Part shown: positions 18,353 through 26,787 of the stretch, one piece after another
How the letters are laid out: the number at the start of each line of letters is the position of its first letter
Position numbering within the stretch: position 1 is the first letter of the stretch
NCBI GenBank assembly: GCA_001897375.1
Contig: MKSU01000020.1
Location: forward strand, 1-64,000
DNA: 64,000 nt
Source of the DNA: Sphingomonas sp. 67-36
GTDB lineage: Bacteria; Pseudomonadota; Alphaproteobacteria; Sphingomonadales; Sphingomonadaceae
Direction of reading: 5' to 3'
Made by a program: the position numbers and the translations under genes
Notes under the pieces: generated by a model
Told to the model about the DNA's origin: nothing
Databases searched by the model: none
The model's input: only the letters and a program-made list of their open reading frames with translations

Positions 18353-18784
18353 TCAGACCCCGCGCTTCGCGCGCAGTTCGTCGCGAATCTCGCGCAGCAG
18401 CACCACATCGGCCGGATCGGCGGCGGGCGCCTCCTCCTTCTTCGGCATCACGCGGTTCACCGCGCGCACGATCAGGAAGATGATGAAGGCGACGATCAGG
18501 AAGTTCACCGCCTGCGTGATGAACTCGCCATAGCCGAGCAGCGGCACGCCCGCCTTCTTGAGCGCGGCATAATCGGTCGAGCCCTGCAGCTTCGCCGGCA
18601 CGTCGCCCAGCACGATGAAGTAGCTCGAGAAATCTAGCCCGCCGAACACCTTGCCGATCACCGGCATCAGCACGTCCTCGGTCAGCGAGGTGATGATCTT
18701 GCCGAACGCCGCGCCGATGATGACCGCGACGGCAAGGTCGATCACGTTGCCGCGCGCGATGAACGCCTTGAATTCCTTGAACAT
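18353..18784 (-). CDS. mscL: Large-conductance mechanosensitive channel MscL
   Basis: The 143-aa inner-membrane channel opens on membrane tension during hypo-osmotic shock. The N-terminus MFKEFKAFIARGNVIDLAVA and the pore helix IIGAAFGKIITSL are diagnostic. The second membrane helix (AVNFLIVAFIIFLIVRAVNR) and a cytoplasmic C-terminal helix (LLREIRDELRAK) complete the usual layout. Confidence 0.97.
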   Translation of the reverse strand: MFKEFKAFIARGNVIDLAVAVIIGAAFGKIITSLTEDVLMPVIGKVFGGLDFSSYFIVLGDVPAKLQGSTDYAALKKAGVPLLGYGEFITQAVNFLIVAFIIFLIVRAVNRVMPKKEEAPAADPADVVLLREIRDELRAKRGV

Positions 18785-18892
18785 GGGCCCGCACTCCTGT
18801 TGGGTCGCGCAAGATTAACCACACGATTGCCCCTTCGCCAAGCGCGACAAGTGCCTTATATGGCTATGACAGAAACAGGAGGATCACCGCCG

Positions 18893-19468
18893 ATGCAGCT
18901 TCGTTCGATCGCCCTTGCCGGCCTTGCGCTGTCGCTCGCCGGCTGCGGGATCAACACGATCCCCACCGCGGAGGAGAACGCCAAGGCGCGCTGGGCCGAT
19001 GTGCAGAACCAGTATCAGCGCCGCGCCGACCTGATCCCGAACCTCGTCGCCACGGTGAAGGCCGCCGGCGCGCAGGAGAAGGACATCCTCGTCGAGGTGA
19101 CGCAGGCGCGCGCCTCCGCCAATCAGGTAAAGGTGTCGGGCGACCAGCTCACCGATCCGGCGGCGATGCAGCGCTACCAGACGGCGCAGGCCGGCCTCAC
19201 CATGTCGCTCCAGCGCTTGCAGGAGGCCTATCCCGAGCTGAAGAGCCAGGGCAATTACACCACGTTGATGAGCCAGCTCGAAGGCACCGAGAACCGCATC
19301 ACCATCGCCCGCAACGACTACAATACGGCGGTGCAGCAATATAACACGACGATCCGCACCTTCCCCGACGCGATCGGCGCGAAGATCTTCTACGGCGCGA
19401 AGCCGATGGTGCCGTTCGCCGCGACCACGCCGGGGGCGGACACCGCGCCCAAGGTGAATTTCAACTGA
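18893..19468 (+). CDS. LemA family lipoprotein
   Basis: The product is 191 aa. ATG 18893 follows an ACAGGAGG site by about nine bases and opens a lipoprotein signal (MQLRSIALAGLALSLAGC) with lipobox LAGC. The LemA helical domain follows: RWADVQNQYQRRADLIPNLV and later ENRITIARNDYNTAVQQYN. LemA proteins are membrane-anchored helical proteins of uncertain role. The gene is followed by two TPM-domain genes, a conserved lemA-TPM arrangement. Confidence 0.92.
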   Translation: MQLRSIALAGLALSLAGCGINTIPTAEENAKARWADVQNQYQRRADLIPNLVATVKAAGAQEKDILVEVTQARASANQVKVSGDQLTDPAAMQRYQTAQAGLTMSLQRLQEAYPELKSQGNYTTLMSQLEGTENRITIARNDYNTAVQQYNTTIRTFPDAIGAKIFYGAKPMVPFAATTPGADTAPKVNFN

Positions 19469-19473
19469 GCGAC

Positions 19474-20370
19474 ATGATGCGCCCCGGCCTGACCGCATCC
19501 CCGGCGCGGGCCGGGGTTTTCGCCACGCTGCTGCTCGCGCTGATGGCGCTGGCGGCGGCGCTGATCGCGATGCCGGCGGGGGCGCAGACCTTTCCCAAGT
19601 TCACCGGCTTCGTGGTGGACGATGCGGGCATATTGCCGCCCGAGGTGCAGGCCAGCCTGACGCAGAAGCTGGAGGCGTTGCAGCGCGATACCAAGCGGCA
19701 GCTGGTCGTGGTGACGGTCAAGGACCTGCAGGGCTATCCGATCGAGGATTACAGCAACAAGCTGTTCCGGAGCTGGGGCGTCGGGCTGAAGGACGTCAAC
19801 AACGGCGCGCTGTTCGTCATCGCCCCCAACGATCGCAAGTTGCGGATCGAGGTGGGCTACGGACTGGAGCCGTTCCTCACCGATGCCTTGTCCAGCGTCA
19901 TCATCAACAATGACGTGGTCCCACGCTTCAAGGCGGGCGACATGCCGGGCGGGATCACGGCCGGCACCGATGCGATCATCGCGCAGCTCCGCGCCTCGCC
20001 GGAGGAAGCGCAGGCGCGGCTCGACGCGGCGGTGAAGCAGTTCGACCAGACGCATCGCGCGCAGCGTTCGGGCGGCGGCGGCGTGCCGATCGGCCTGATC
20101 TTCTGGGGCATGGTGATGCTGTTCGTCCTCCTCTCCTTCGCGCGGCGCGGCGGGCGCGGGCAACGTTATGGCGGGGATGGCTCGGGCGCGCTGCCGATCG
20201 TTCTCTGGTCGATCGCCAACGAGATCGGGCGGCAAGCGATGCGCGGCGGCGGCGGTGGCGGCTGGGGCGGTGGTGATTCCGGCGGCGGAGGCGGCGGCTG
20301 GGGTGGCGGCGGCTTCGGCGGCGGCGGTGGTGGATCGAGCGGTGGCGGCGGCGCTTCGGGGGGCTGGTGA
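19474..20370 (+). CDS. TPM domain protein (YgcG-like), glycine-rich tail
   Basis: The product is 298 aa. A signal peptide is followed by a TPM (TLP18.3/Psb32/MOLO-1) domain with GFVVDDAGILPPEVQASLTQ and RKLRIEVGYGLEPFLTD. A single membrane segment (GLIFWGMVMLFVLLSF) follows, and then an extreme Gly/Trp/Ser-rich C-terminus after about residue 250. It may be exported and anchored. Function is unknown, but TPM proteins accompany LemA in many bacteria. It starts five bases after lemA and its stop overlaps the next start. Confidence 0.88.
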   Translation: MMRPGLTASPARAGVFATLLLALMALAAALIAMPAGAQTFPKFTGFVVDDAGILPPEVQASLTQKLEALQRDTKRQLVVVTVKDLQGYPIEDYSNKLFRSWGVGLKDVNNGALFVIAPNDRKLRIEVGYGLEPFLTDALSSVIINNDVVPRFKAGDMPGGITAGTDAIIAQLRASPEEAQARLDAAVKQFDQTHRAQRSGGGGVPIGLIFWGMVMLFVLLSFARRGGRGQRYGGDGSGALPIVLWSIANEIGRQAMRGGGGGGWGGGDSGGGGGGWGGGGFGGGGGGSSGGGGASGGW

Positions 20371-21041
20371 TGCGGATGACGGCGGAGGATCGTGATCGCG
20401 TCACGGCGGCGGTGACGGCTGCCGAGGCGGGCACCGACGGGGAGATCGTGACGGTCGTCGCGCGCGCGTCCGATGCTTATCACGATGTCGCGCTGCATTG
20501 GACGTTGCTGGCGATGCTGCTGGTGCTGGCGCTGCTCGCCGCTTTTCCGCAGGAAACGGTCGAGCGGCTGCACCTGCTGATCGATCCGTGGGCGCCGGCG
20601 GTCTCGACTCGCGCGGCGCTGACCATCGCGCTGTTCCTGCTCGCCGTCACCTTCCTGATCTGCCGTCTCGTCCTTGCGTGGCGGCCGCTGCGGCTCGCGC
20701 TGACGCCGGGGGCGACCAAGGCGCGCCGCGTCCGCGCCCGCGCGCTCGCCATCTTCCGCGCCGCCGCAGAGAAGCGCACGGCGGCGGGGACCGGCGTGCT
20801 GCTCTACCTCAGCCTCGATGAGCATCGCGCGGAGATCATCGCCGACGCCGCGATCCACGATCGCGTGCCCGACGAAATCTGGGGCGCGGCGATGGCGGCG
20901 CTGGTCGGCCCGCTGCGCGAGAATCACCCGGCCGACGGCATGGTCGCCGCCGTCGGCCAGATCGGGCTGGTGCTCGGGGAGCATTTCCCGCGCACCCCGG
21001 GCGATACCAACGAACTGCCGGATCGACTTATCATCCTATGA
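20370..21041 (+). CDS. TPM domain membrane protein
   Basis: The product is 223 aa. The first part carries a short TPM-like segment (AAVTAAEAGTDGEIVTVVA). Two membrane segments lie around residues 45-60 and 85-105. A C-terminal TPM-type module follows (TGVLLYLSLDEHRAEIIADA, then VGQIGLVLGEHFP). ATG 20370 shares its A with the previous stop codon. The stop overlaps the ATG of the Nudix gene, so lemA, both TPM genes and the Nudix gene form one coupled operon. Confidence 0.85.
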   Translation: MRMTAEDRDRVTAAVTAAEAGTDGEIVTVVARASDAYHDVALHWTLLAMLLVLALLAAFPQETVERLHLLIDPWAPAVSTRAALTIALFLLAVTFLICRLVLAWRPLRLALTPGATKARRVRARALAIFRAAAEKRTAAGTGVLLYLSLDEHRAEIIADAAIHDRVPDEIWGAAMAALVGPLRENHPADGMVAAVGQIGLVLGEHFPRTPGDTNELPDRLIIL

Positions 21042-21575
21042 CCGCCGAAACCGTCTGGGAGGGCCGCTTCATCCGCATGGTGAAGGACGGCAAATGGGAA
21101 TATCCCGCGCTGCCGGGGGATCGGCGCGGCGGTGATCCTCGCCATCACGCCGGGGGACGAGGTGATCCTCGTCGAGCAATATCGCGTGCCGCTCGGCCGC
21201 AATTGCCTTGAGCTGCCCGCCGGGCTGGTCGGCGACGAGCAGGAGGGCGAGGATATCGTCCCCGCCGCGATCCGCGAGCTGGAGGAGGAGACGGGCTATC
21301 GCGCCGGCCGCGTCGAGTCGCTCGGCTTCTTCCATTCCTCGCCCGGCATGGTGAGCGAGGGCTTCACGCTGGTCCGCGCGCACGATCTGATAAGGGTCGG
21401 CGAGGGCGGCGGGGACGGGGACGAGAATATCGTCGTCCATGTCGTCCCGCGCGGCGAGGTGGCGGCCTTCGTCGCCCGCAAGCGCGCCGAGGGCGTCGCG
21501 ATCGATGTGAAGATGCTGCTGCTCCTCGCCGATGCGCTGATCGGCGGGTCAGATCAGCGGAAATTATCCGCGTAG
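21038..21575 (+). pseudogene. Nudix hydrolase (ADP-ribose pyrophosphatase-like), frameshifted
   Basis: The gene starts at ATG 21038, overlapping the previous stop (ATGA). The first 27 codons read MTAETVWEGRFIRMVKDGKW and on to EYPALPG. Homology then moves by one base into another frame: IGAAVILAITPGDEVILVEQ, then the full Nudix box G-x5-E-x7-REL-x-EE-x-G (GDEQEGEDIVPAAIRELEEETGY region). The shift maps to a run of five G at 21115-21119, where one base fewer would restore a single frame. This is either a true inactivating indel, a phase-variable run, or a sequencing error. Internal initiation at GTG 21132 could still give a 147-aa product lacking the N-terminal strand. Confidence 0.8.
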
Positions 21576-21835
21576 GCCTGCAGCTTCAGCTTGCGCTCTG
21601 GCGCGGGTATCACGGTGAAGGCCAGTCCCTCGCGCTCGGCATAGGCGATCGCCGCCTCGCTGGTCGGGAAGCCGAGCCGCACCTGATCGCGCGTGTCGCC
21701 GCTGCCGGCCCAGCCGGTGAGCGGATCGGGGCGCTTGGCCTCGGCCGGTTCGAACTCGAGCACCCAGCGGTCGGTGCGATACTTGCCCGATTGCATGGCG
21801 TTCTTCGGGCGCTGGTAGATGCGAGCGATAGGCAT
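21554..21835 (-). CDS. ETC complex I subunit (NDUFS4-like accessory protein)
   Basis: The 93-aa protein MPIARIYQRPKNAMQSGKYR... contains the conserved core WVLEFEPAEAKRPDPLTGWA and GWAGSGDTRDQV. A second core, RLGFPTSEAAIAYAEREG, follows. This matches the bacterial homologues of the 18-21 kDa accessory subunit of respiratory complex I found in alphaproteobacteria. It is probably peripheral on the cytoplasmic arm. It converges with the Nudix gene and overlaps its end by 22 bases. Its GGGAG ribosome binding site (21841-21845) abuts a large palindromic element. Confidence 0.9.
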   Translation of the reverse strand: MPIARIYQRPKNAMQSGKYRTDRWVLEFEPAEAKRPDPLTGWAGSGDTRDQVRLGFPTSEAAIAYAEREGLAFTVIPAPERKLKLQAYADNFR

Positions 21836-21845
21836 GGCCGCTCCC

Positions 21846-22063
21846 TTAGGGTCAAAGCCCGATCAGAACAACGTCGTGATCGACCGCTTCGCGGCGGGCG
21901 TATTTTGGCGTCATGCCGCGTCAGGGCACCCCGCAAAATATTGCTTTGCGGGAATCGCGTTGCGCGTCGGTCACGATGCAATCGCATCGCTCCCTCCTTG
22001 CTCCTTGCCTGACGCCAAAATACGCTCCGTCACGGCGCCGTTCCGATCGGGTTTTGACCCTAA
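21846..22063. repeat. 218-bp nested palindromic element between two genes
   Basis: The outer arms are 24 bp (TTAGGGTCAAAGCCCGATCA..., 21846-21869) and match the inverted right arm (22040-22063) at 22 positions. The inner arms, GCGTATTTTGGCGTCA (21898-21913 and 22010-22025), match perfectly over 16 bp. Sequence between the arms is also partly complementary. The centre holds a small hairpin CCCGC...GCGGG near 21930-21952. The element supplies the TAG stop of hrpB at 22062-22060 and ends one base before the ribosome binding site of the complex I gene. It has no coding capacity of its own. It could be a MITE-like repeat or a transcribed regulatory structure. Confidence 0.85.
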
Positions 22064-24507
22064 CTCGATCGTCCGCGCCTTGCATCGGCATTTTTCGTGC
22101 GCAGCGTGGCATTGGCGCTCGCGGGGTCGTCCGGCCACGGATGCTTCGGGTAGCGACCGCGCATCTCCTTCGCCACCGCCGCCCAGCTTCCCGCCCAGAA
22201 GCCGGGCAGATCGCGCGTCGTCTGGATCGGGCGCCCGGCGGGCGAGGTGAGGGAGAGGACGAGCGGCACGCGCTCCCCGCCGACGACCGGGTGCTCGGAA
22301 AGCCCGAACAAGGCCTGCACGCGCAGCTCGACGCGCGGGCCGCCCTCCGCACCATAGTCGATCGCATGGGTGCTGCCGGCCGGGCTGGTGAAATGCGCGG
22401 GGGCGACGCGCTCGATGCGCTGGAGGTCGTCCCACGACAGGAGCCCCCGGATCGCGTCGGTCAGCGCGCCGGGCACGATGGCGTCGAGCCTGCGCTTCCC
22501 CTCCACCACCGTTGGCAGCCATTCGTCGAGCCGGTCGAGCAGCGCCGCATCGTCCAGCGGCACGCCGGCGTAAGCGGCGCGGACCCGGAAGGCGCGCGCG
22601 CCGTCGCTCCATGGCAACAGGTCGAGGCCGTGCCGCCGCACCCCCTCGACCAGCGCGGCGGCGATCGTCTCGGGCGAGGCATGGGAGTCTGGCCCGCTCG
22701 ACAGCCGCACCGCGCCGAGCCGGCGCTCGCGCAGCGGCCGCACCGCGCCGGTGGCCGCGTCGAACTCGGCGGTGTGACGCGTCTCGATCCGGTCGGCGAA
22801 CAGCGCCTCGACCGCGTCCGGCTCGATCGCCGCCGCCGAGAGGATGCGCGCGCCTGCCGCCATGCCCTGCGTCTCCGCCACCGCGAGCCATTCGTTGCGC
22901 GCGAGCGGCGAGGCGGGGTCGAGCCGGAAGCCGCGTCCGCCGCCCGACGCCCAGCGCTCGCCCGACGCATCGCGCCGCCGCGCCACGCGATCCGGGAAGG
23001 CGAGGGCGATGCAGGTCGCCACGGCCTCCGCGCCGCCCGCTCGTCCGCCACCACCCGCCAGCTTCGCCCAGCGCGTCGCGAGGCTGCGCGCCGCCTCCGC
23101 CTTGCGCGAGCGGTCGCCGCGCCAGCGTCGCAGCCGCAGTTCCAGATCGGCGTCATTGCCGCCTAGCCCGCGCTCGCCGAGCAGCACCGCGACCTCCGCC
23201 GCCGTCGCCGCCAGCCCCATCTCTCCGGCACGGACCAGCATGTGCGCGAGGCGCGGCGGCATCGGCAAGGCGGCGATGGCGCGGCCGTGCGCGGTCGGGC
23301 GGCCATCCGCGTCGATCGCCTCCAGCACGGCGAGACGCGCGCGCGCCTCCGCCACGGCGGCGTCGGGCGGCGGATCGAGCCATGCGAGGTCGCGCGGATC
23401 GGCGACGCCCCAGATCGCCGACGCCAGCACCAGAGCGGAGAGGTCCGCCTCCAGTATCTCCGGCGGATCGAAGCGCGGCAGGCCGGCGGTAGCCGCCTCC
23501 TCCCACAGCCGATAGGCGACGCCGGGTCGTTGCCGCGCGGCGCGGCCGGCGCGCTGCGTTGCCGCCGCCTGGCTGGCGCGCTCGGTGACGAGCCGCGTCA
23601 TCCCCGCCGCGCGATCGTAGCGCGGGCGGCGCGCGAGGCCGGAATCGACCACCACGCCGATCCCGTCGAGCGTCAGGCTGGTTTCCGCGATCGAGGTGGC
23701 CAGCACCAATTTGCGCGCGCCGTCCGGCTCGGGGCGGATCGCGGCGCGCTGCGCGGCGGGGTCGAGGCTGCCGTGGAGCTTGTGGAGCGTGACGCCGGGC
23801 ACGCCCTCCAGCCGCTCGGCGGTGCGCTCGATCTCGGCCACGCCGGGGAGGAAGGCGAGCACGCCGTCCCTCGTCTCGCGCAGCGCCTGACGGATCGCGC
23901 CGGCCATCGCCTCCTCGATCCGCGTCTCGCCGCCGCGTCCGAGGTAACGCAATTCGAGCGGCCAGCTCCGCCCCGCGCTCTCGATCACCGGCGCGTCGCC
24001 GAGCAGCCGGGCGAAGCGCGCGCCGTCGAGCGTGGCGGACATCGCAAGCAGCCGCAGGTCCGGCCGCAGCCCCGCCTGCGCGTCGATCGCGAGCGCGAGG
24101 CCGAAATCGCCATCGAGGCTGCGCTCGTGCACCTCATCGAACAGCACGGCGGAGACGCCGGCCAGCTCGGGATCGTTCTGGATGCGCGCGACGAAGATGC
24201 CCTCCGTCACCACCGTCACACGCGTCCTGGCGGAGCGTTTGGTGTCGAGGCGCGTGGCATAGCCGAAGGTCTGGCCGACCGGCTCGCCGGCGAGCGCCGC
24301 CATGCGCTCGGCCGCCGCGCGCGCGGCGAGGCGGCGGGGGGAGAGCAGCAGCACCTCGCCGCCGCACCAATCCTCCGCGATCAGCGCGGGCGCGACGGCA
24401 GTCGTCTTGCCCGCGCCCGGCGGCGCGACCAGCACGGCCGCCGATCGCTCGCGCAGCGCGGCGAGCAGATCGGCGAGCACGGCATGGATGGGAAGGTCGG
24501 GCGTCAC
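22060..24507 (-). CDS. hrpB: ATP-dependent helicase HrpB
   Basis: The 815-aa DEAH-type helicase shows Walker A VAPPGAGKTTAV (about 28-39), the DEVH box LFDEVHERSLDGD, motif III SATLDG and motif VI QRAGRAARQRPGVAYRLW. A long HrpB-specific C-terminal domain follows (GSTHAIDYGAEGGPRVELRV, then WPDDPASANATLRTKN near the end). HrpB-type proteins act on RNA; the exact role is unknown. Start is GTG 24507. The stop codon lies inside the right arm of the palindromic element. The complex I gene follows on the same strand. Confidence 0.93.
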   Translation of the reverse strand: MTPDLPIHAVLADLLAALRERSAAVLVAPPGAGKTTAVAPALIAEDWCGGEVLLLSPRRLAARAAAERMAALAGEPVGQTFGYATRLDTKRSARTRVTVVTEGIFVARIQNDPELAGVSAVLFDEVHERSLDGDFGLALAIDAQAGLRPDLRLLAMSATLDGARFARLLGDAPVIESAGRSWPLELRYLGRGGETRIEEAMAGAIRQALRETRDGVLAFLPGVAEIERTAERLEGVPGVTLHKLHGSLDPAAQRAAIRPEPDGARKLVLATSIAETSLTLDGIGVVVDSGLARRPRYDRAAGMTRLVTERASQAAATQRAGRAARQRPGVAYRLWEEAATAGLPRFDPPEILEADLSALVLASAIWGVADPRDLAWLDPPPDAAVAEARARLAVLEAIDADGRPTAHGRAIAALPMPPRLAHMLVRAGEMGLAATAAEVAVLLGERGLGGNDADLELRLRRWRGDRSRKAEAARSLATRWAKLAGGGGRAGGAEAVATCIALAFPDRVARRRDASGERWASGGGRGFRLDPASPLARNEWLAVAETQGMAAGARILSAAAIEPDAVEALFADRIETRHTAEFDAATGAVRPLRERRLGAVRLSSGPDSHASPETIAAALVEGVRRHGLDLLPWSDGARAFRVRAAYAGVPLDDAALLDRLDEWLPTVVEGKRRLDAIVPGALTDAIRGLLSWDDLQRIERVAPAHFTSPAGSTHAIDYGAEGGPRVELRVQALFGLSEHPVVGGERVPLVLSLTSPAGRPIQTTRDLPGFWAGSWAAVAKEMRGRYPKHPWPDDPASANATLRTKNADARRGRSS

Positions 24508-24583
24508 GATCGGCCCCTTACCCGGTCAGGGCCGGGCTTGTCGAAGCCCCGCCTTCCCCTTTCATCGCCGGGCTGGAGACAGA

Positions 24584-25567
24584 TCAGGCCAGCGTCTTCA
24601 GGTCCACCAGTGGCCGCGCGCCATAATGGCTGATGACCTCCGCCGCGCAGACCGCGCCAAGCCTGAGCGAATCTTCCAGCCCGCGCCCTTCCGCCTGCGC
24701 GTGGAGGAAGCCGGCGGCGAACAGGTCGCCCGCGCCGGTCGTGTCGACCACCTTGTCCACGGGGGCGGCGCCGACGCGGACGCGCTCGCCGCCCGTGATC
24801 GCCATGGCGCCGTTCTCGCTCAGCGTGACGACGAGCAGCGGCACCTTCGCCTGTACGGCGGCGATCGCCGCTTCCACGTCGCCAGTCTCGGTGAGGCACA
24901 TGATCTCCGCCTCGTTGGCGAACAGCACGTCGATCAGCCCATGCTCGATCAACTCGTGGAACGCGCCGCGATGGCGCTCGATGACGAATTCGGCGGAAAG
25001 CGTGAAGGCCACCTTGCGTCCGGCCGCGCGGGCGACGTCGATCGCGGCGCGCATCGCGGCGCGCGGCTCCTCCGGGTCCCACAGATAGCCTTCGAGATAG
25101 AGATATTGCGCGTCGGCGATCAGGTCGCGGTCCAGCGCCTCTGCGGGCAGATAGTGCGACGCGCCGAGGAAGGTGTTCATCGTGCGCTGCCCGTCCGGCG
25201 TCACGAAGATCAGGCAGCGGCCGGTGGTCGGCTGGCCGGCGCGCGCGGCGGTGTCGAAGCGGATGCCGGCGGAGCGGATGTCATGCGCGAATACCTGCCC
25301 GAGCTGGTCGTCGGCGACCTGCCCGATGAAGCCGCACTTGCCGCCCAACGAGGCGATGCCGGCGATCGTGTTCGCCGCCGATCCGCCGGAAACCTCCTGC
25401 CCCGGCCCCATCTTGCCATAGAGCGCGTCGGCCTCCTCCGGCGAGAAGACGAGCTGCATCGCGCCCTTGGTCATGCCGTTGTCGGTGATGAAATCGTCGG
25501 CGGCGGGGGCGATGATGTCGACGATGGCGTTGCCGATCGCGACGACCGCGTATGTGGGCTTGGTCAA
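24584..25567 (-). CDS. PfkB family sugar/nucleoside kinase (adenosine kinase-like)
   Basis: The product is 327 aa. The PfkB fold shows the N-terminal AIGNAIVDIIAPAADDFI, the substrate motif GGSAANTIAGIASLGGKCGF (about residues 60-79), and the C-terminal ATP/anion-hole signature DTTGAGDLFAAGFLHA with the catalytic Asp near residue 275. The substrate pattern is closest to adenosine/ribokinase-type enzymes of alphaproteobacteria. Start is TTG 25567, giving MTKPTYAVVAIGNA; no ATG or GTG is available before the core domain. It is divergent from the EI24 gene. Confidence 0.88.
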   Translation of the reverse strand: MTKPTYAVVAIGNAIVDIIAPAADDFITDNGMTKGAMQLVFSPEEADALYGKMGPGQEVSGGSAANTIAGIASLGGKCGFIGQVADDQLGQVFAHDIRSAGIRFDTAARAGQPTTGRCLIFVTPDGQRTMNTFLGASHYLPAEALDRDLIADAQYLYLEGYLWDPEEPRAAMRAAIDVARAAGRKVAFTLSAEFVIERHRGAFHELIEHGLIDVLFANEAEIMCLTETGDVEAAIAAVQAKVPLLVVTLSENGAMAITGGERVRVGAAPVDKVVDTTGAGDLFAAGFLHAQAEGRGLEDSLRLGAVCAAEVISHYGARPLVDLKTLA

Positions 25568-25659
25568 GAAAGGAAATCCCCAACGGATTGAAGCTGGCGA
25601 GCGCCCTAGTCATGACGCCCGCCTTGCGCAACCGGCCGGGACCGCGCATCTCCCCCGGG

Positions 25660-26328
25660 ATGTTCGGCGCTTTCGCCCTGTCGCTGGCCCAGTTGGGCGA
25701 TCCGCGCATCCTGCGCGTGCTGGGCAAGAGCCTGCTGCTCACGCTGGTGCTGTTCGTGCTGCTCGGCGTCGGCGTGTGGTGGGGCGTGGAGGCGTGGGCG
25801 GCGCGATCGGCATGGCATGACGCGCTGGCTGGCGCCGCGACCGTCGTGGCGCTGGGCCTGGGTTTCTGGTTCCTGTTCCGCGCCGTGGCGATCGCGGTGG
25901 TCGGGCTGTTCGCCGACGAGGTGGTCGCGGCGGTGGAGGCGCGGCATTATCCGGCGGCGCTGGCGAGCGCGCGGCCGGTGGCGATGCACCGCGCGGCGCT
26001 GATGGGGCTGCGCTCGGCGACGCGCGTCCTGATCGTCAACCTGCTGCTGCTGCCGGCCTATGGCGTGCTGCTGGTCACCGGCGTCGGCACGGCGGCGCTG
26101 TTCTTCATCGTCAACGGCTGGCTGCTCGGGCGCGACCTGAGCGATATGGTCGCGGCGCGGCACATGGACGATGCGGCGATGCGCGCGTGGCGCCGGACGA
26201 ACGGCGCGCGACGCTTCGTGCTCGGGCTTGCCGCGACCGGGCTGTTCGTGGTTCCGCTGCTCAACATCCTCGCGCCGGTGCTGGGCGCGGCGATGGCGAC
26301 GCATTTCTTTCATCGGGGACGGGCATGA
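25660..26328 (+). CDS. EI24/CysZ-like membrane protein
   Basis: The product is 222 aa with four or more hydrophobic segments (GKSLLLTLVLFVLLGVGVWW, LLLLPAYGVLLVTGVGTAAL and others). FFIVNGWLLGRDLSDMVAAR is characteristic of EI24-domain proteins. Some members (CysZ) move sulfate, but the substrate here is unknown. ATG 25660 gives the usual short N-terminus MFGAFALSLAQLGDPRIL. ATG 25612 in the same frame is an alternative. Its stop overlaps the start of the next gene. Confidence 0.8.
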   Translation: MFGAFALSLAQLGDPRILRVLGKSLLLTLVLFVLLGVGVWWGVEAWAARSAWHDALAGAATVVALGLGFWFLFRAVAIAVVGLFADEVVAAVEARHYPAALASARPVAMHRAALMGLRSATRVLIVNLLLLPAYGVLLVTGVGTAALFFIVNGWLLGRDLSDMVAARHMDDAAMRAWRRTNGARRFVLGLAATGLFVVPLLNILAPVLGAAMATHFFHRGRA

Positions 26329-26699
26329 GATCGGGGCTTGGTATCGTGGCGACGACGGCGCTGCTGGCGGGCTGCGCCTCGACCGGCACGACCCCGCCGC
26401 CGGCGACGCCCGCCGCGGTCGTCGCCGTTCCGTATAATGCCGTCGGGCTGGAGCGGGTGATCGGGCACGACGCCGCCGCGCTGGTCAAGCTGTTCGGCCA
26501 GCCCGACGCCGACGTGCGCGAGGGGACGGCGCGCAAGCTCCAGTTCCAGAGCCGCATCTGCGTGCTCGATGCCTATCTCTATCCGCGCGGGGGGGAGGAG
26601 CCGCGCGTCACCTATATCGATGCGCGCGAGCCGGACGGCAGCTCGATCGACCGCGCGAGTTGCGTCGCCGCGCTGACGCGGCGGGACGGCGCGCGGTAG
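26325..26699 (+). CDS. Small hypothetical lipoprotein
   Basis: The product is 124 aa. A lipoprotein signal (MRSGLGIVATTALLAGC) ends in lipobox LAGC. A Pro/Ala linker and a small domain with two Cys follow (VIGHDAAALVKLFGQPDADV, then KLQFQSRICVLDAYLYP). The domain resembles SmpA/OmlA-like small folds, but I do not assign it. ATG 26325 overlaps the EI24 stop (ATGA). Confidence 0.75.
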   Translation: MRSGLGIVATTALLAGCASTGTTPPPATPAAVVAVPYNAVGLERVIGHDAAALVKLFGQPDADVREGTARKLQFQSRICVLDAYLYPRGGEEPRVTYIDAREPDGSSIDRASCVAALTRRDGAR

Positions 26700-26705
26700 C
26701 TTTTG

Positions 26706-26786
26706 GCGGCGCCTGCCCGCTCCCCCACCCCGCCCCCCAGTCATGATGCCGATGGGAGGCGGGGTGGGGGAGCGGGCAGGCGCCGC
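26706..26786. terminator. 29-bp perfect palindrome between convergent genes
   Basis: The arms at 26706-26734 and 26758-26786 are perfectly complementary over 29 bp, around a 23-base loop. The arm begins GCGGCGCCTGCCCGC and continues with a C-rich run. It starts seven bases after the lipoprotein stop and ends one base before the stop of the PhzF gene on the other strand. It is much longer than a normal terminator but has that position. It may also be a dispersed palindromic repeat. Confidence 0.7.
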
Positions 26787-26787
26787 T

